Translations under genes and position numbers: made by a program
Notes under the pieces: generated by a model
Databases searched by the model: none
Told to the model about the DNA's origin: nothing
The model's input: only the letters and a program-made list of their open reading frames with translations
DNA from: Paenibacillus camelliae
GTDB taxonomy: Bacteria > Bacillota > Bacilli > Paenibacillales > Paenibacillaceae
Length of the DNA stretch: 64,000 nt
Assembly (NCBI RefSeq): GCF_023715345.1
Contig: NZ_JAMBNY010000010.1
Coordinates: 62,001 to 126,000 of the forward strand
Reading direction: 5' to 3'
In this document: in pieces, positions 51,733-59,764 of the stretch
How the letters are laid out: each line of letters begins with the position of its first letter
Numbering within the stretch: the stretch's first letter is position 1

Positions 51733-51935
51733 GTTCAAAAAGTCCAGCTTTAATTACGAGGTAATCCGTTGTCGTTTATTCGACATCGAATATGTAGTGC
51801 TACCGAAAGGTTATGCTTCCGTAGTATGTTTTCTACGAAAACATTTTAGGTGCTCACGTAGTGGTACCTACGCTGTGCTCCTCGTTTTCTACTAGCCCTC
51901 CATCTTCTCGGTACTGAAAGCCGAACTTTCTAAAC
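51733..51935. repeat. Terminal-inverted-repeat element, copy B (203 bp)
   Basis: The left end GTTCAAAAAGTCCAGCTTT and right end AAAGCCGAACTTTCTAAAC (the right end is identical to copy A) are inverted repeats at 15 of 19 positions. It shares with copy A the TATTCGA/TCGAATA hairpin, the GCTCACGTA..TACGCTGTGCTCCTCG block and the right third. It has about 40 extra bases in the middle. No coding potential. Confidence 0.75.
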
Positions 51936-51943
51936 TTCGACTA

Positions 51944-51985
51944 ACAAAACCCTCCTGCTGACCTTGGCCAGCAGGAGGGTTTTGT
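51944..51985. terminator. Bidirectional terminator between the repeat elements and the AraC gene
   Basis: CAAAACCCTCCTGCTG pairs perfectly with CAGCAGGAGGGTTTTG around a short loop. It lies directly after the AraC stop codon on the minus strand, and T-rich sequence follows on the plus strand. Confidence 0.88.
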
Positions 51986-52870
51986 TTATTCACTAAAATC
52001 AAGGTTGGATGGCTGCTTCGGAAGTGCGTCTAGTGCCATCATATTGGTTACTGGTGTTCGATGATCGACTGCTTCAAACTTAAAGCCGTCTGCCCATACC
52101 TTACCCTTGCCGATAAGCAGCACCCCGAAGTGAATCGACGCACTTTCCTCGGGCACATCGAGCACTATTGAATAATGGTTCCAATCCGTAGAGCCAACGA
52201 TTGGTCGATTCTCCATATTATCAAATTGAATTGGATCGCCAGCAGCACTGTCCACTCTGCACCATGCTGCACATCGTGCCGCATTCTCCGATTTCAAATA
52301 GCAGGACATTTTGATACGTTTGCCTTTATAATCATCTGCAAGAAAGCTTTGCATCATTGTACCGAATTGGCCTCCAGATTCATCCACTTCCTCTATCGAA
52401 TATAGAACGCCTGATTTTTTTCCTGAATGAAAAATCTTTTCATCTACGCCAAAAGCATAACTCCCTGGATGTGAACCACTTAAAAACCAACCTTTTGCTT
52501 GCTTGTCATCATTGCTCATACCATTGTCCTCCGTTCCAATTAACGTGCTCATTATTTTTCGATATTTACCTGGTGGCATCGCATACAGCTCACGAAATGA
52601 TCGAGTAAATGCTTCTTGTGACTGGAATTGCAGCTCAATAGCAATATGGAGTATCGGCTCATCCGTGTGCATAAGCAGCATCGCTGCAAGGGCTAGCCTT
52701 CGTACTCGAATATATTCACTAATGGCTAGGCCTGTTTCTTGCTTAAATATCCGTGTCAGATGAAACTTTGAATATCCTACTAGCTCTGAAAAGTCGTCTA
52801 AGTATAAGCTGCTGGTCAGATGCTCCTCAATATATTGAATGGTTCGCTGCGTAACGTTACTATATTTCAT
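51986..52870 (-). CDS. AraC-family regulator with N-terminal DNA-binding and C-terminal beta-sandwich domain
   Basis: A 294-residue regulator with the usual order reversed. The AraC double helix-turn-helix is at residues 1-105 (LDDFSELVGYSKFHLTRIFKQETG, then ILHIAIELQFQSQEAFTRSFRELYAMPPGKYR in shorter motifs). A C-terminal domain follows (about 128-285: GWFLSGSHPGSYAFGVDEKIFH, KRIKMSCYLKSENA, IHFGVLLIGKGKVWADGFKFE). The latter resembles a jelly-roll ligand-binding module. This layout is known in some Bacillales regulators; the ligand is not known. Single gene with its own terminator. Confidence 0.85.
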   Translation of the reverse strand: MKYSNVTQRTIQYIEEHLTSSLYLDDFSELVGYSKFHLTRIFKQETGLAISEYIRVRRLALAAMLLMHTDEPILHIAIELQFQSQEAFTRSFRELYAMPPGKYRKIMSTLIGTEDNGMSNDDKQAKGWFLSGSHPGSYAFGVDEKIFHSGKKSGVLYSIEEVDESGGQFGTMMQSFLADDYKGKRIKMSCYLKSENAARCAAWCRVDSAAGDPIQFDNMENRPIVGSTDWNHYSIVLDVPEESASIHFGVLLIGKGKVWADGFKFEAVDHRTPVTNMMALDALPKQPSNLDFSE

Positions 52871-53009
52871 TCGCTCACCTCATCCTTATCATAACGTATC
52901 CGAACAAGATCGTTTTGATATAAATTGCTATGTTTTTGACGAATATTCGAGCGCTTGCTGTAAACAATAATGACAGCTAAACTCAATCATCGACTGTGAG
53001 GAAAACCTA

Positions 53010-53198
53010 ATGAGAGAGCAATATTCATTTGCAGATCTGAACGATCAACCAGAGCTGCTTGAAGATCTTCAACAGCTTGAACAAAAAATTGAACAACAGC
53101 TAGGCAGAACCGTGAATTTAATTGCTTTTACTCCCGATTCTTCTATTGAATCAGATGTATCCAATGAGCAGCATGATCCAGATGACCAATCTCCATAA
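53010..53198 (+). CDS. Small hypothetical protein, 62 residues
   Basis: An acidic, soluble protein with a predicted helix (LNDQPELLEDLQQLEQKIEQQLG), a short hydrophobic strand (VNLIAF) and a disordered acidic tail. No family recognised. GAGG lies 8 bases before the ATG and a strong terminator follows the stop codon immediately, so I take it as a real single-gene unit. Confidence 0.65.
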   Translation: MREQYSFADLNDQPELLEDLQQLEQKIEQQLGRTVNLIAFTPDSSIESDVSNEQHDPDDQSP

Positions 53199-53200
53199 TT

Positions 53201-53247
53201 AAAGGGTACGCCAATTCAGCAGCAGTTGAATTGGCGTACCCTTTTTT
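53201..53247 (+). terminator. Terminator after the 62-residue protein
   Basis: AAAGGGTACGCCAATTCA pairs with TGAATTGGCGTACCCTTT around a short loop, then a T run. It can also serve the minus-strand zinc-ribbon gene. Confidence 0.9.
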
Positions 53248-53272
53248 AGAATGACTGTCCTATGTTTTGTCG

Positions 53273-53521
53273 TTAATTTTCGTATGCAATAAACGCTACT
53301 TGATCTTTACCACAGCTCTCACATACTAGCAAATGAGGACATACCGGTTCATTAGCCGTATGAGGATAGCCATCCCCCATCTTCACGGTCTCGTCATCAT
53401 TATAATGACCGTAAGGGTCAAGAAAATCGCTAACTTTACCTGCATCGGTCATCTGAGCACGGCATACCGGACATTCATCATTTATTTGCCGTAGTGCATT
53501 ACATAAAGGACATACTGCCAT
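53273..53521 (-). CDS. Small zinc-ribbon-like protein, 82 residues
   Basis: Cysteine pairs CPLC (4-7), CPVC (17-20) and the C-terminal set CPHLLVCESC suggest one or two structural zinc sites. The middle segment DPYGHYNDDETVKMGDGYPH is acidic and His-containing. No enzyme motif is present. GGAGG precedes the ATG. Function unknown; similar small proteins occur in other Bacillales, as far as I recall. Confidence 0.75.
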   Translation of the reverse strand: MAVCPLCNALRQINDECPVCRAQMTDAGKVSDFLDPYGHYNDDETVKMGDGYPHTANEPVCPHLLVCESCGKDQVAFIAYEN

Positions 53522-53620
53522 CGTTCATTCCTCCGGTAGCATCATGATGTAAACATGCAAGTTTAGTATATCCTTCTTTGTAGCTTGCATACGAGCATAA
53601 TCATGTCTTATCGTCTGTCA

Positions 53621-54223
53621 TTAAACCTTCTTCGATTTTATAAAATCCTGCTTGTACAAGCCATGCTTTGTACAATAGAAGTAAAGCGTACCGCGAGTCT
53701 GAATCGGCATGCGGAACTCTGCATTCTGCTCCGGATACAGCTTAATGAGGTTCATACGGTCATACGTAACGAACGCTGCGAAGGAGATATAATGCTCCTT
53801 GCTCATCTCATGCTCCAGCGTCATATAATAGTCATTGTCTACCGCTTCTGCTTGTACTTGATGCTCAGCCTCTGCAGGTTGAGCCTTGAGTGGTTCTACG
53901 ATTCTACCGCAGCAGGATAGTGTTGGATGGCCAGTACTCGTCATGACATTCCCACAATCTGTGCATACATAAAAGTTAATTGATTTCATATTTCCACGAT
54001 CCTGTTCATTCGGTTTTAGATCCCCTTCTAATAGCTTATCGACATGAACGCCCAATATCGCAGCCAGCTCACTTAGCAAGGACACATCAGGGCAGCCTAG
54101 GCCGCGTTCCCATTTTGATATTGTTTTATCGCTAATATTCATCTGATCGGCTAGCTGCTTCTGCGTCATTCCTTTTTCTTTTCGTAATTGAAGAATTAGT
54201 GCACCGACTTTTACGCAATCCAC
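53621..54223 (-). CDS. XRE-type regulator fused to a desulfoferrodoxin-like (superoxide reductase) domain
   Basis: A 200-residue protein in three parts. Residues 5-62 are an XRE helix-turn-helix (LRKEKGMTQKQLADQMNISD, KTISKWERG). Residues 87-105 hold a desulforedoxin-like Cys4 site (C87-x2-C90-x13-C104-C105). Residues about 119-190 resemble the superoxide-reductase domain, with all iron-ligand positions present: H121, H138, H144, C184 and H187 in EHQV, LEHEMSKEHYI and YCTKHGLYK. The known reaction of the family is one-electron reduction of superoxide. Here the DNA-binding head suggests an iron-based redox or superoxide sensor. The Lys of the usual E-K-H motif is not kept. A single gene, so its targets are unknown. 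Confidence 0.88.
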   Translation of the reverse strand: MDCVKVGALILQLRKEKGMTQKQLADQMNISDKTISKWERGLGCPDVSLLSELAAILGVHVDKLLEGDLKPNEQDRGNMKSINFYVCTDCGNVMTSTGHPTLSCCGRIVEPLKAQPAEAEHQVQAEAVDNDYYMTLEHEMSKEHYISFAAFVTYDRMNLIKLYPEQNAEFRMPIQTRGTLYFYCTKHGLYKQDFIKSKKV

Positions 54224-54311
54224 CGTTCATTCACCTCCAGCTTCTCCATCATAACGCGAACCGATGCTCGCGCTCAATCAACGCTTCGTAGAGTTTACCG
54301 CTATATATCAC

Positions 54312-54345
54312 AAAACAGGAGCTATACCATGCTAGCTCCTGTTTT
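54312..54345 (-). terminator. Terminator after the dioxygenase genes
   Basis: AAAACAGGAGCTA (54312-54324) is the exact complement of TAGCTCCTGTTTT (54333-54345). On the minus strand TTTTGTGATAT follows. Confidence 0.82.
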
Positions 54346-54440
54346 CATTCGATATTTCCTGTTTAACTTTTCATCAGTATATCACACGTTCTGACTGATG
54401 CATTCTGAATCAATAGCTTATGCTCCTGTGCAGATACGTA

Positions 54441-55385
54441 TCAATCACTCGTTAGCTCTCGCACCTCAATTGGAAGAAGCATTTGCTTTAAGCGGTCACG
54501 GTGCTGCTCGTACTGTACCGGCAGCATTAGCTTGCTGCCCATCGTCTCTGGCGATTCATCATAAGCAAATCCTGGCGGATCGGTCGCAATCTCAAACAGA
54601 ATGCTGCCCGGCTCGCGGAAATAAATTGCATTGAAATAGCTGCGATCTCGCACATCTGTCACATGCAAGCCAAAGCTCGATACGAACTCCTGCCATGAGC
54701 GTTGATCTTGATCGTCCTCCGCTCTCCAAGCGATATGGTGGACGGTGCCTGGCCCCATCTTACCAAGCTGACCCTCGGTCATTTTTATATCGATGATGTT
54801 GCCGATCTGTGCAGTAGAAGCATATCTAGCATATACCCCATCCGTTCCAATTGCTTGAAGTCCAAGCACATCGGACAGTACAGTCGCTGTATGCTGCGGA
54901 CGACTGGAATAGAGCACTGCACCACCGAAGCCTTTAATAGCTACATCCTTCGTAACTCCTCCGAATGTCCAGTGATTTAACGGACCTTCTTCACGCTCGA
55001 CCAGCTCGAGATGCAGTCCATGAACATCGTCAAACTGCAGCAAGGTTTCGCCAAATCGCTCTGCCACGACATAAGGAATGTTAAAAGACGTTAGACGTTG
55101 CTTCCAATATTCAAGTGCGCCGACAGGAATGGCATACGTCGTAACTCCAACCTGACCATCGCCAATGACCCCAGGATGTGCGTTAGCCCATGGGAAAAAC
55201 GTGATGATCGTCCCTGGACTTCCAGCTTCATCCCCAAAGTATAAATGATAGGTGCCTGGATCATCGAAGTTAACGGTTTGCTTCACTAAACGCAAGCCAA
55301 GCACACCTGCGTAAAAATCGATATTCTCCTGTGGATGCCCGACAATGGCGGTAATATGGTGTATGCCAGCAGTATGCTTCTTCAT
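54441..55385 (-). CDS. Ring-cleaving dioxygenase, VOC superfamily (MhqO-like)
   Basis: A 314-residue protein made of paired glyoxalase/VOC modules. The metal ligands of extradiol-type enzymes are visible: His in GIHHITAIVG, His in GTVHHIAWRAED and Glu in GSILFEIATDPPG. Length and motifs fit the MhqO/MhqA group that removes hydroquinone- and catechol-like compounds in Bacilli. The frame is open to 55424, but GGAG is 9 bases before the ATG at 55385 (MKKHTAGIHH). It lies 54 bp after a paralogous gene and is surely co-transcribed with it. Confidence 0.9.
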   Translation of the reverse strand: MKKHTAGIHHITAIVGHPQENIDFYAGVLGLRLVKQTVNFDDPGTYHLYFGDEAGSPGTIITFFPWANAHPGVIGDGQVGVTTYAIPVGALEYWKQRLTSFNIPYVVAERFGETLLQFDDVHGLHLELVEREEGPLNHWTFGGVTKDVAIKGFGGAVLYSSRPQHTATVLSDVLGLQAIGTDGVYARYASTAQIGNIIDIKMTEGQLGKMGPGTVHHIAWRAEDDQDQRSWQEFVSSFGLHVTDVRDRSYFNAIYFREPGSILFEIATDPPGFAYDESPETMGSKLMLPVQYEQHRDRLKQMLLPIEVRELTSD

Positions 55386-55439
55386 ATATTTCATCTCCAA
55401 TACGGTTTGAAAGCTTCTATTCACATGAAGCTTCCCCCA

Positions 55440-56426
55440 TTATAAATATTCCTTCTCCAGCTTCAACGTACTGCGAACGGTGTCTATCGGTCGAACTAAT
55501 CGTTCGATCTGCTCGCGCTGCGGCTCTAAAAACGGCGGCAAGGATAGCTTTTCACCGAGTGTCTCATAAGGCTCATCACCTAAGAAGCCTGGTCCGTCTG
55601 TTGCCCATTCGAATAAGATCCCCGGTGCAACACGCACATATAATGATTCAAAGAAGAAGCGATCGACGTGACCTGAGTTCGGGAATCCAAAATCGCTCAT
55701 TCGTTTAATCCAATCATGTAGTACGCTGTTGTCCTCTACACGGAACGCAGCATGATGCACAGTCCCGAAGCCTTGTCGTCCAGGTGGTAGAACAATATTG
55801 TGTTCGACAATGACCTGGGCACCATTGCCCCCTTCGCCAGTCTCATATAGATATAACGAGCCTTCCTTCGCTACCTGACGCATCAGCAATACCTTTTCTA
55901 GCAGCTCCTGCATGTATTCAATTTTCATAACGCGTATATGAATCGGCCCAAGGCCTGTAATTGCAAATTCAAGCGGTACGGGACCGTTCTGCCACGGCGT
56001 ACCAGAGGCAACGCCTTCGTTATGCTCATCGGATACAAGCATATATTGCTGATCATCAAAATCAACAAAGGACAATACTTTTTTGCCAAAAAGCTCCTCG
56101 ATGCCTGTATGCTTGACCTCATATTTGTCGAAGCGTTTAACCCAGTACTCAAGTGCCGCATCGGTAGGCACGCGAAATGCTGTTTTATAAATTTCGTTCG
56201 TACCGTGTGTTCCCTTTGGAATGCCTGGAAAATCAAAAAACGTCATATCTGTACCAGCTGAGCCGGTATCATCGGTAAAGAATAAATGATAGGTCTGAAT
56301 ATCATCCTGATTGACCGTTTTCTTTACGAGACGCATGCCAAGCACATACGTAAAAAATTGATAATTTTTCTCTGCACTGCTTGTAATGGCAGTAACATGG
56401 TGAATACCTTTTAATGGACTAATCAT
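55440..56426 (-). CDS. Ring-cleaving dioxygenase, VOC superfamily (MhqA/MhqO-like)
   Basis: A 328-residue paralogue of the next gene with the same ligand motifs: GIHHVTAITSS, GTVHHAAFRVED and GILFEWATDGPG. GGAGG lies 8 bases before the ATG at 56426; the TTG further upstream overlaps this site and is rejected. First gene of a two-gene unit. Two dyad-symmetric sites upstream (56446-56469 and 56525-56540) suggest a MarR-type repressor such as MhqR, which is not encoded in the window. Expected role: detoxification of quinone or catechol compounds in the cytoplasm. Confidence 0.9.
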   Translation of the reverse strand: MISPLKGIHHVTAITSSAEKNYQFFTYVLGMRLVKKTVNQDDIQTYHLFFTDDTGSAGTDMTFFDFPGIPKGTHGTNEIYKTAFRVPTDAALEYWVKRFDKYEVKHTGIEELFGKKVLSFVDFDDQQYMLVSDEHNEGVASGTPWQNGPVPLEFAITGLGPIHIRVMKIEYMQELLEKVLLMRQVAKEGSLYLYETGEGGNGAQVIVEHNIVLPPGRQGFGTVHHAAFRVEDNSVLHDWIKRMSDFGFPNSGHVDRFFFESLYVRVAPGILFEWATDGPGFLGDEPYETLGEKLSLPPFLEPQREQIERLVRPIDTVRSTLKLEKEYL

Positions 56427-56445
56427 TTGTTTTTCCTCCAATATT

Positions 56446-56540
56446 ATATGTCTTAATTTTAAGATATATATCCAAAAAAAATGTTAACTCTTGCTTATTA
56501 TGTTCAACTAGCGACCAATAAATAATCTTTAATTTAAGAT
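56446..56540. promoter_or_regulatory. Two dyad-symmetric operator candidates upstream of the dioxygenases
   Basis: ATATGTCTTAA-TT-TTAAGATATAT (arms pair at 10 of 11 positions) lies at 56446-56469. ATCTTTAATTTAAGAT lies at 56525-56540. Both contain TCTTWAATTTWAAGA-like cores, 75 bp centre to centre. They are typical in form of MarR-family sites. Confidence 0.5.
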
Positions 56541-56578
56541 AATTGTAGCATCTTTGTTTTCTCTCGTCAACCGTAAAG

Positions 56579-56601
56579 GCGCAGCAGATTATCTGCTGCG
56601 C
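56579..56601 (-). terminator. Hairpin after the ABC exporter gene
   Basis: GCGCAGCAGAT (56579-56589) is the exact complement of ATCTGCTGCGC (56591-56601), with a one-base centre. The minus-strand tail CTTTACGG is T-poor, so terminator strength is uncertain. Confidence 0.5.
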
Positions 56602-56624
56602 TCAAGACTTCATATACGTACGTA

Positions 56625-58349
56625 CTATATGGCCTCTGCCGAACGCTTCACAAGCTTCTGATAATAAGCATGACGCTCCAGCAGCTCTTGATGCGTTCCT
56701 CTTCCTGTAATCTCACCGTTTTCAAGTACAATTAATTGATCGGCATGTGTAACCGTAGATAGTCGATGCGCGATAATAATTGTCGTTCTTCCCTTCATCG
56801 CTTGCTGTAATGCTTCCTGCACATAGGCTTCTGACTCATTATCTAAGCTAGATGTGGCCTCATCCAGCAATAATATTTTGGGATCTCGTAGTAAAGCTCT
56901 CGCAATGGCAATTCTTTGACGCTGCCCTCCAGATAGCTTAATACCAGCTTCCCCAACCTGAGTGTCGAGCTGCTCCTCTAGCTTGCTTACAAATTCCCAA
57001 GCGTTTGCATTTTTCAGTGCTGCAATGATCTCTGTCTCACTGGCGCTCGCATCACCGTAAGCGACATTTTCACGTATAGTTCCGTTCGTTAGTGGGCTTT
57101 CCTGTGATACATAGCCAAACAGCCCGCGCCACTCTGTAAGCTTAATCTGATCAATCGGCTGTTCTCCGAACATAATACTGCCTCCTGCCCGTTCATAAAA
57201 GCGCTCAAGCAAGGAAAAGATCGTCGTCTTCCCGCCGCCGCTCGTACCAACAAGCGCCGTCGTTTTGCCGTAAGGGATATGAAGGGACAGCTGATCGAAG
57301 ATTTCCTTCTCATCATATCGAAAGTTAACTTGATCAAATACGATATCTCCTTGCTTCGACTTCAGGCCTTCACTTCCAGACGACTCAACTGGCTGCTCCA
57401 GCATCTCGTGCAGACGCTCTGTCGCTCCTAAAGCTTTCTGGAAGGAGGTGAAAAAGGTCGCCATCTGCGTGAATGGAACGACAATCTGAACGAGATAGAA
57501 CATAATAGCGACAAGTGCACCCGCTGTTACAGCACCAGACGCTACCTGTGCTCCGCCGTAACCAAAGATCATAATAAGGACCAGCATAATAACGAGTGTC
57601 ATAACCGGAGACAGAATGGATAATATTTTCGCTTCCTTTAGCCCGAAACGGTACAAATTATGAATTTGCTGCTGTCCCTTTTTATTTTCTGTTTCCTCAG
57701 CTTGGTAGGCCTTTACAAGACGAATATTGGTAAGCACACGTCCAAGATTAGCTGTGAAGTTTGCCATCTCATCCTGATTAGCAAGAGAAATTTTATTCAT
57801 CTTCTGCCCAAGCGGCAGCAGCACAATAATCGATAAAGGTACGGCCACTAGCATAAGAAGTGTCATTCTCCAATCAATCCATAGCAGAATAGCTACAGAG
57901 CCAACAACGGAAAGCATACCTGTAAAAAATGATATAAAGTGCTGGGTAATCAGTTCCTTAATTACATTGGTGTCTTGTGTAATGCGGCTCATCGTTTCGC
58001 CTGACTCATGCTGATCAAAATAAGTAATACGCAAACGCAGCACATGTGACCATACTCGCTGTCTGATCGCTGCTACGATCTTACCACCAATCGCCGACAT
58101 CATGTAAAAGGCAACACCTGATATCGCCGTCTGTACGATCAGCGCAAGTCCCACGAAAATCAGCGACAGCCACGACATGCCCTGCTCTGCAAATGAATTG
58201 ACGACGTTCATCGTCAGTAAAGGCACCGCTAGTCCAAGCCCTGTTTCTATAATGCCTAGCAGCACGGCGATGATGATCATCCATGTTGGAGGATTGGCCT
58301 CCTTCATAAGCCTCAGCAGCTTACTCGGTTGAAATGCAGCCTTACTCAT
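56625..58349 (-). CDS. Multidrug-type ABC half-transporter (BmrA-like)
   Basis: A 574-residue exporter. Six helices (about residues 20-310) are fused to an ATPase domain with Walker A GTSGGGKTT, Q-loop FGYVSQESPL, signature LSGGQRQRIAIARALL, Walker B ILLLDEATSSLD and H-loop IIAHRLSTVTHAD. It works as a homodimer in the membrane and resembles BmrA and lipid/drug flippases. It overlaps the MerR gene by 8 bp, so regulator and pump are translated together. Substrates are probably hydrophobic or cationic drugs; inferred from the regulator type. Confidence 0.94.
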   Translation of the reverse strand: MSKAAFQPSKLLRLMKEANPPTWMIIIAVLLGIIETGLGLAVPLLTMNVVNSFAEQGMSWLSLIFVGLALIVQTAISGVAFYMMSAIGGKIVAAIRQRVWSHVLRLRITYFDQHESGETMSRITQDTNVIKELITQHFISFFTGMLSVVGSVAILLWIDWRMTLLMLVAVPLSIIVLLPLGQKMNKISLANQDEMANFTANLGRVLTNIRLVKAYQAEETENKKGQQQIHNLYRFGLKEAKILSILSPVMTLVIMLVLIMIFGYGGAQVASGAVTAGALVAIMFYLVQIVVPFTQMATFFTSFQKALGATERLHEMLEQPVESSGSEGLKSKQGDIVFDQVNFRYDEKEIFDQLSLHIPYGKTTALVGTSGGGKTTIFSLLERFYERAGGSIMFGEQPIDQIKLTEWRGLFGYVSQESPLTNGTIRENVAYGDASASETEIIAALKNANAWEFVSKLEEQLDTQVGEAGIKLSGGQRQRIAIARALLRDPKILLLDEATSSLDNESEAYVQEALQQAMKGRTTIIIAHRLSTVTHADQLIVLENGEITGRGTHQELLERHAYYQKLVKRSAEAI

Positions 58350-59082
58350 CGTTATTCCCTCCTAGTATGGACTTCTTCATAATTCGTTCAAGCCACTGCT
58401 CTTCTTCCTTCGTAAATGGCATATGAAAAAGCGATTCGTCAATTTCTGTTCCTTCATCAATCTGCTTTGTCGCTTCAATAATACGAGTCAGCAAATGCTC
58501 GGGTACAATGGAGAGCATCTCTTCAACGATAAGGAGAACCTCTTCATCCGGCAGCTGCATGCGATATGCCTCCTTCAGCTTCAACGTCGTTTCCATATGA
58601 TGCTTCGTGTAATCTATAATGTTTTCCTTATACAATTGCTCTAGCTCATCTACCAAATCTTCAGGCAGAAGCGTCTTGAAGTAGGTATGCTGCTCATCGC
58701 TATGAATTAAATCATGTATGATCGATAAGAAGACGTCCGTATGAATCTCTTCCTGGTTCTCTGACAGTGTAATCGCATTCTCAAGAGTAGCAATCGTCTT
58801 TTCGATTTGTGCCTTTTTAATAAGCATCTCCTGCTTCTGCCTTACGAGCGATTTATGAAGATTAAGATCACTCGTAGCCAGCATGCTCTGTATATCCTCC
58901 AGCGGGTACCCTAAAAATTTAAAGGTCAATATTTTCTGTAAGGTGACCATATTGTCATCCTCATAATATCTTCGCCCAGATGGCGATACATAAGTAGGCT
59001 TAAGCAGCCCTTTCTCGTCGTAATAGCGCAATGTTCTAATTGTAACTCCGGTCTTTTTGGAAAATTGTCCTATCGTAAGCAT
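58342..59082 (-). CDS. MerR-family regulator of the ABC exporter
   Basis: A 246-residue regulator. The N-terminal winged helix (MLTIGQFSKKTGVTIRTLRYYDEKGLLKPTYVSPSGRRYY, recognisable in shorter motifs such as TIRTLRYYDEKGLL) and coiled coil (about residues 80-110) are followed by an effector domain of about 130 residues resembling TipAS (EEQWLERIMKK at the end). The frame is open to 59178, but GGGAGGG lies before the ATG at 59082, where MerR proteins normally begin. Its promoter has the 19-bp MerR-type spacer, so ligand-activated autoregulation together with the pump is likely. Confidence 0.93.
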   Translation of the reverse strand: MLTIGQFSKKTGVTIRTLRYYDEKGLLKPTYVSPSGRRYYEDDNMVTLQKILTFKFLGYPLEDIQSMLATSDLNLHKSLVRQKQEMLIKKAQIEKTIATLENAITLSENQEEIHTDVFLSIIHDLIHSDEQHTYFKTLLPEDLVDELEQLYKENIIDYTKHHMETTLKLKEAYRMQLPDEEVLLIVEEMLSIVPEHLLTRIIEATKQIDEGTEIDESLFHMPFTKEEEQWLERIMKKSILGGNNDE

Positions 59083-59104
59083 TGTTTTCCCTCCCTCACG
59101 CTTC

Positions 59105-59135
59105 ATTATAAATGCTGACGTAACGGTAGAATCAA
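59105..59135 (-). promoter_or_regulatory. MerR-type promoter with 19-bp spacer
   Basis: On the minus strand, TTGATT (complement of 59130-59135) and a perfect TATAAT (complement of 59105-59110) are separated by 19 bp. The spacer contains CTACCGTTACGTCAG, a partial dyad (CGT-T-ACG). Confidence 0.65.
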
Positions 59136-59201
59136 GCGCTATCTTTATAATTCGTTCTTCATATCTTTCGCCAAGCATTTACGCATATAGCTCGTTTAAG
59201 G

Positions 59202-59235
59202 TATACTATTGTTATTGGGATTGATTCTCATTATT
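59202..59235 (+). promoter_or_regulatory. Promoter and Fur-like box of the haem-monooxygenase-like gene
   Basis: TATACT (59202-59207), with a weak TTACGC -35 box at 17 bp, is followed by 59217-59235. The latter matches the 19-bp Fur box GATAATGATTCTCATTATC at 15 positions, including GATTCTCATTAT exactly. Confidence 0.65.
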
Positions 59236-59278
59236 ATTTAACGGAAATACACTATTCCTATACTTAAGGAGGAGCAAT

Positions 59279-59608
59279 ATGTTTATACAGCTTCGCAAAT
59301 GGATTGTAACTGAAGGGAATGCAGATAAAATACTAGAGCGATTCAAAAGAAAGCCTGAGGATGGACCTTCACTGATCGAGCAGCGTGAAGGCTTCATTGG
59401 TCGAGAGCTTCTAGTGAAGAAAACTCGTCGCGGTGACGAAGAGGTCATTATGCTTGTTCGTTGGGAGTCTGAGGAAGCGTGGAAGGCTTGGGAAAAAAGC
59501 CCCGAGCATATCGCTGGACACCGTGCAAAGTTGAAAGAAGGCGGCAAGCCTGCTCAGCCAGATTATGTAATCAGCATGGAGCACGGCGCGTACTACGTCG
59601 TAGAATAG
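59279..59608 (+). CDS. Haem-degrading monooxygenase-like protein (HmoA/IsdG type)
   Basis: A 109-residue dimeric ferredoxin-like (ABM-domain) protein. The start MFIQLRKWIVTEGNADKILERF and the later WESEEAWKAWEKSPEHIAGHR segment match the IsdG/HmoA group, which opens haem to free iron. Asn14 and the C-terminal half Trp/His residues are at positions where this family holds its catalytic set; the exact equivalents cannot be proven here. AGGAGG precedes the ATG. A Fur-like box in the promoter supports an iron role. It is divergent from the merR-exporter unit and convergent with the siderophore genes. Confidence 0.83.
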   Translation: MFIQLRKWIVTEGNADKILERFKRKPEDGPSLIEQREGFIGRELLVKKTRRGDEEVIMLVRWESEEAWKAWEKSPEHIAGHRAKLKEGGKPAQPDYVISMEHGAYYVVE

Positions 59609-59648
59609 CTCGTCAACAATTCAAGCTATTCCCTGCATCACGAATGAA

Positions 59649-59690
59649 GCGCAAAGCGTACTATGTCTGTCCGCTTTGCGCTTTATTGTT
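59649..59690 (+). terminator. Terminator after the haem-monooxygenase-like gene
   Basis: GCGCAAAGCG (59649-59658) pairs exactly with CGCTTTGCGC (59672-59681), followed by TTTATTGTT. Confidence 0.82.
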
Positions 59691-59712
59691 TATCAAGCTC
59701 TCCTGCATAATA

Positions 59713-59757
59713 AAAAGCCGCAAGGCATCTGGAGCTTCCAGATGCCTCACGGCTTTA
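59713..59757. terminator. Bidirectional terminator between the iron genes
   Basis: AAAGCCG and AGGCATCTGGA pair with TCCAGATGCCT and CGGCTTT; A and T runs flank both sides. It serves the yclQ-like gene on the minus strand. Confidence 0.85.
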
Positions 59758-59764
59758 TTACATA

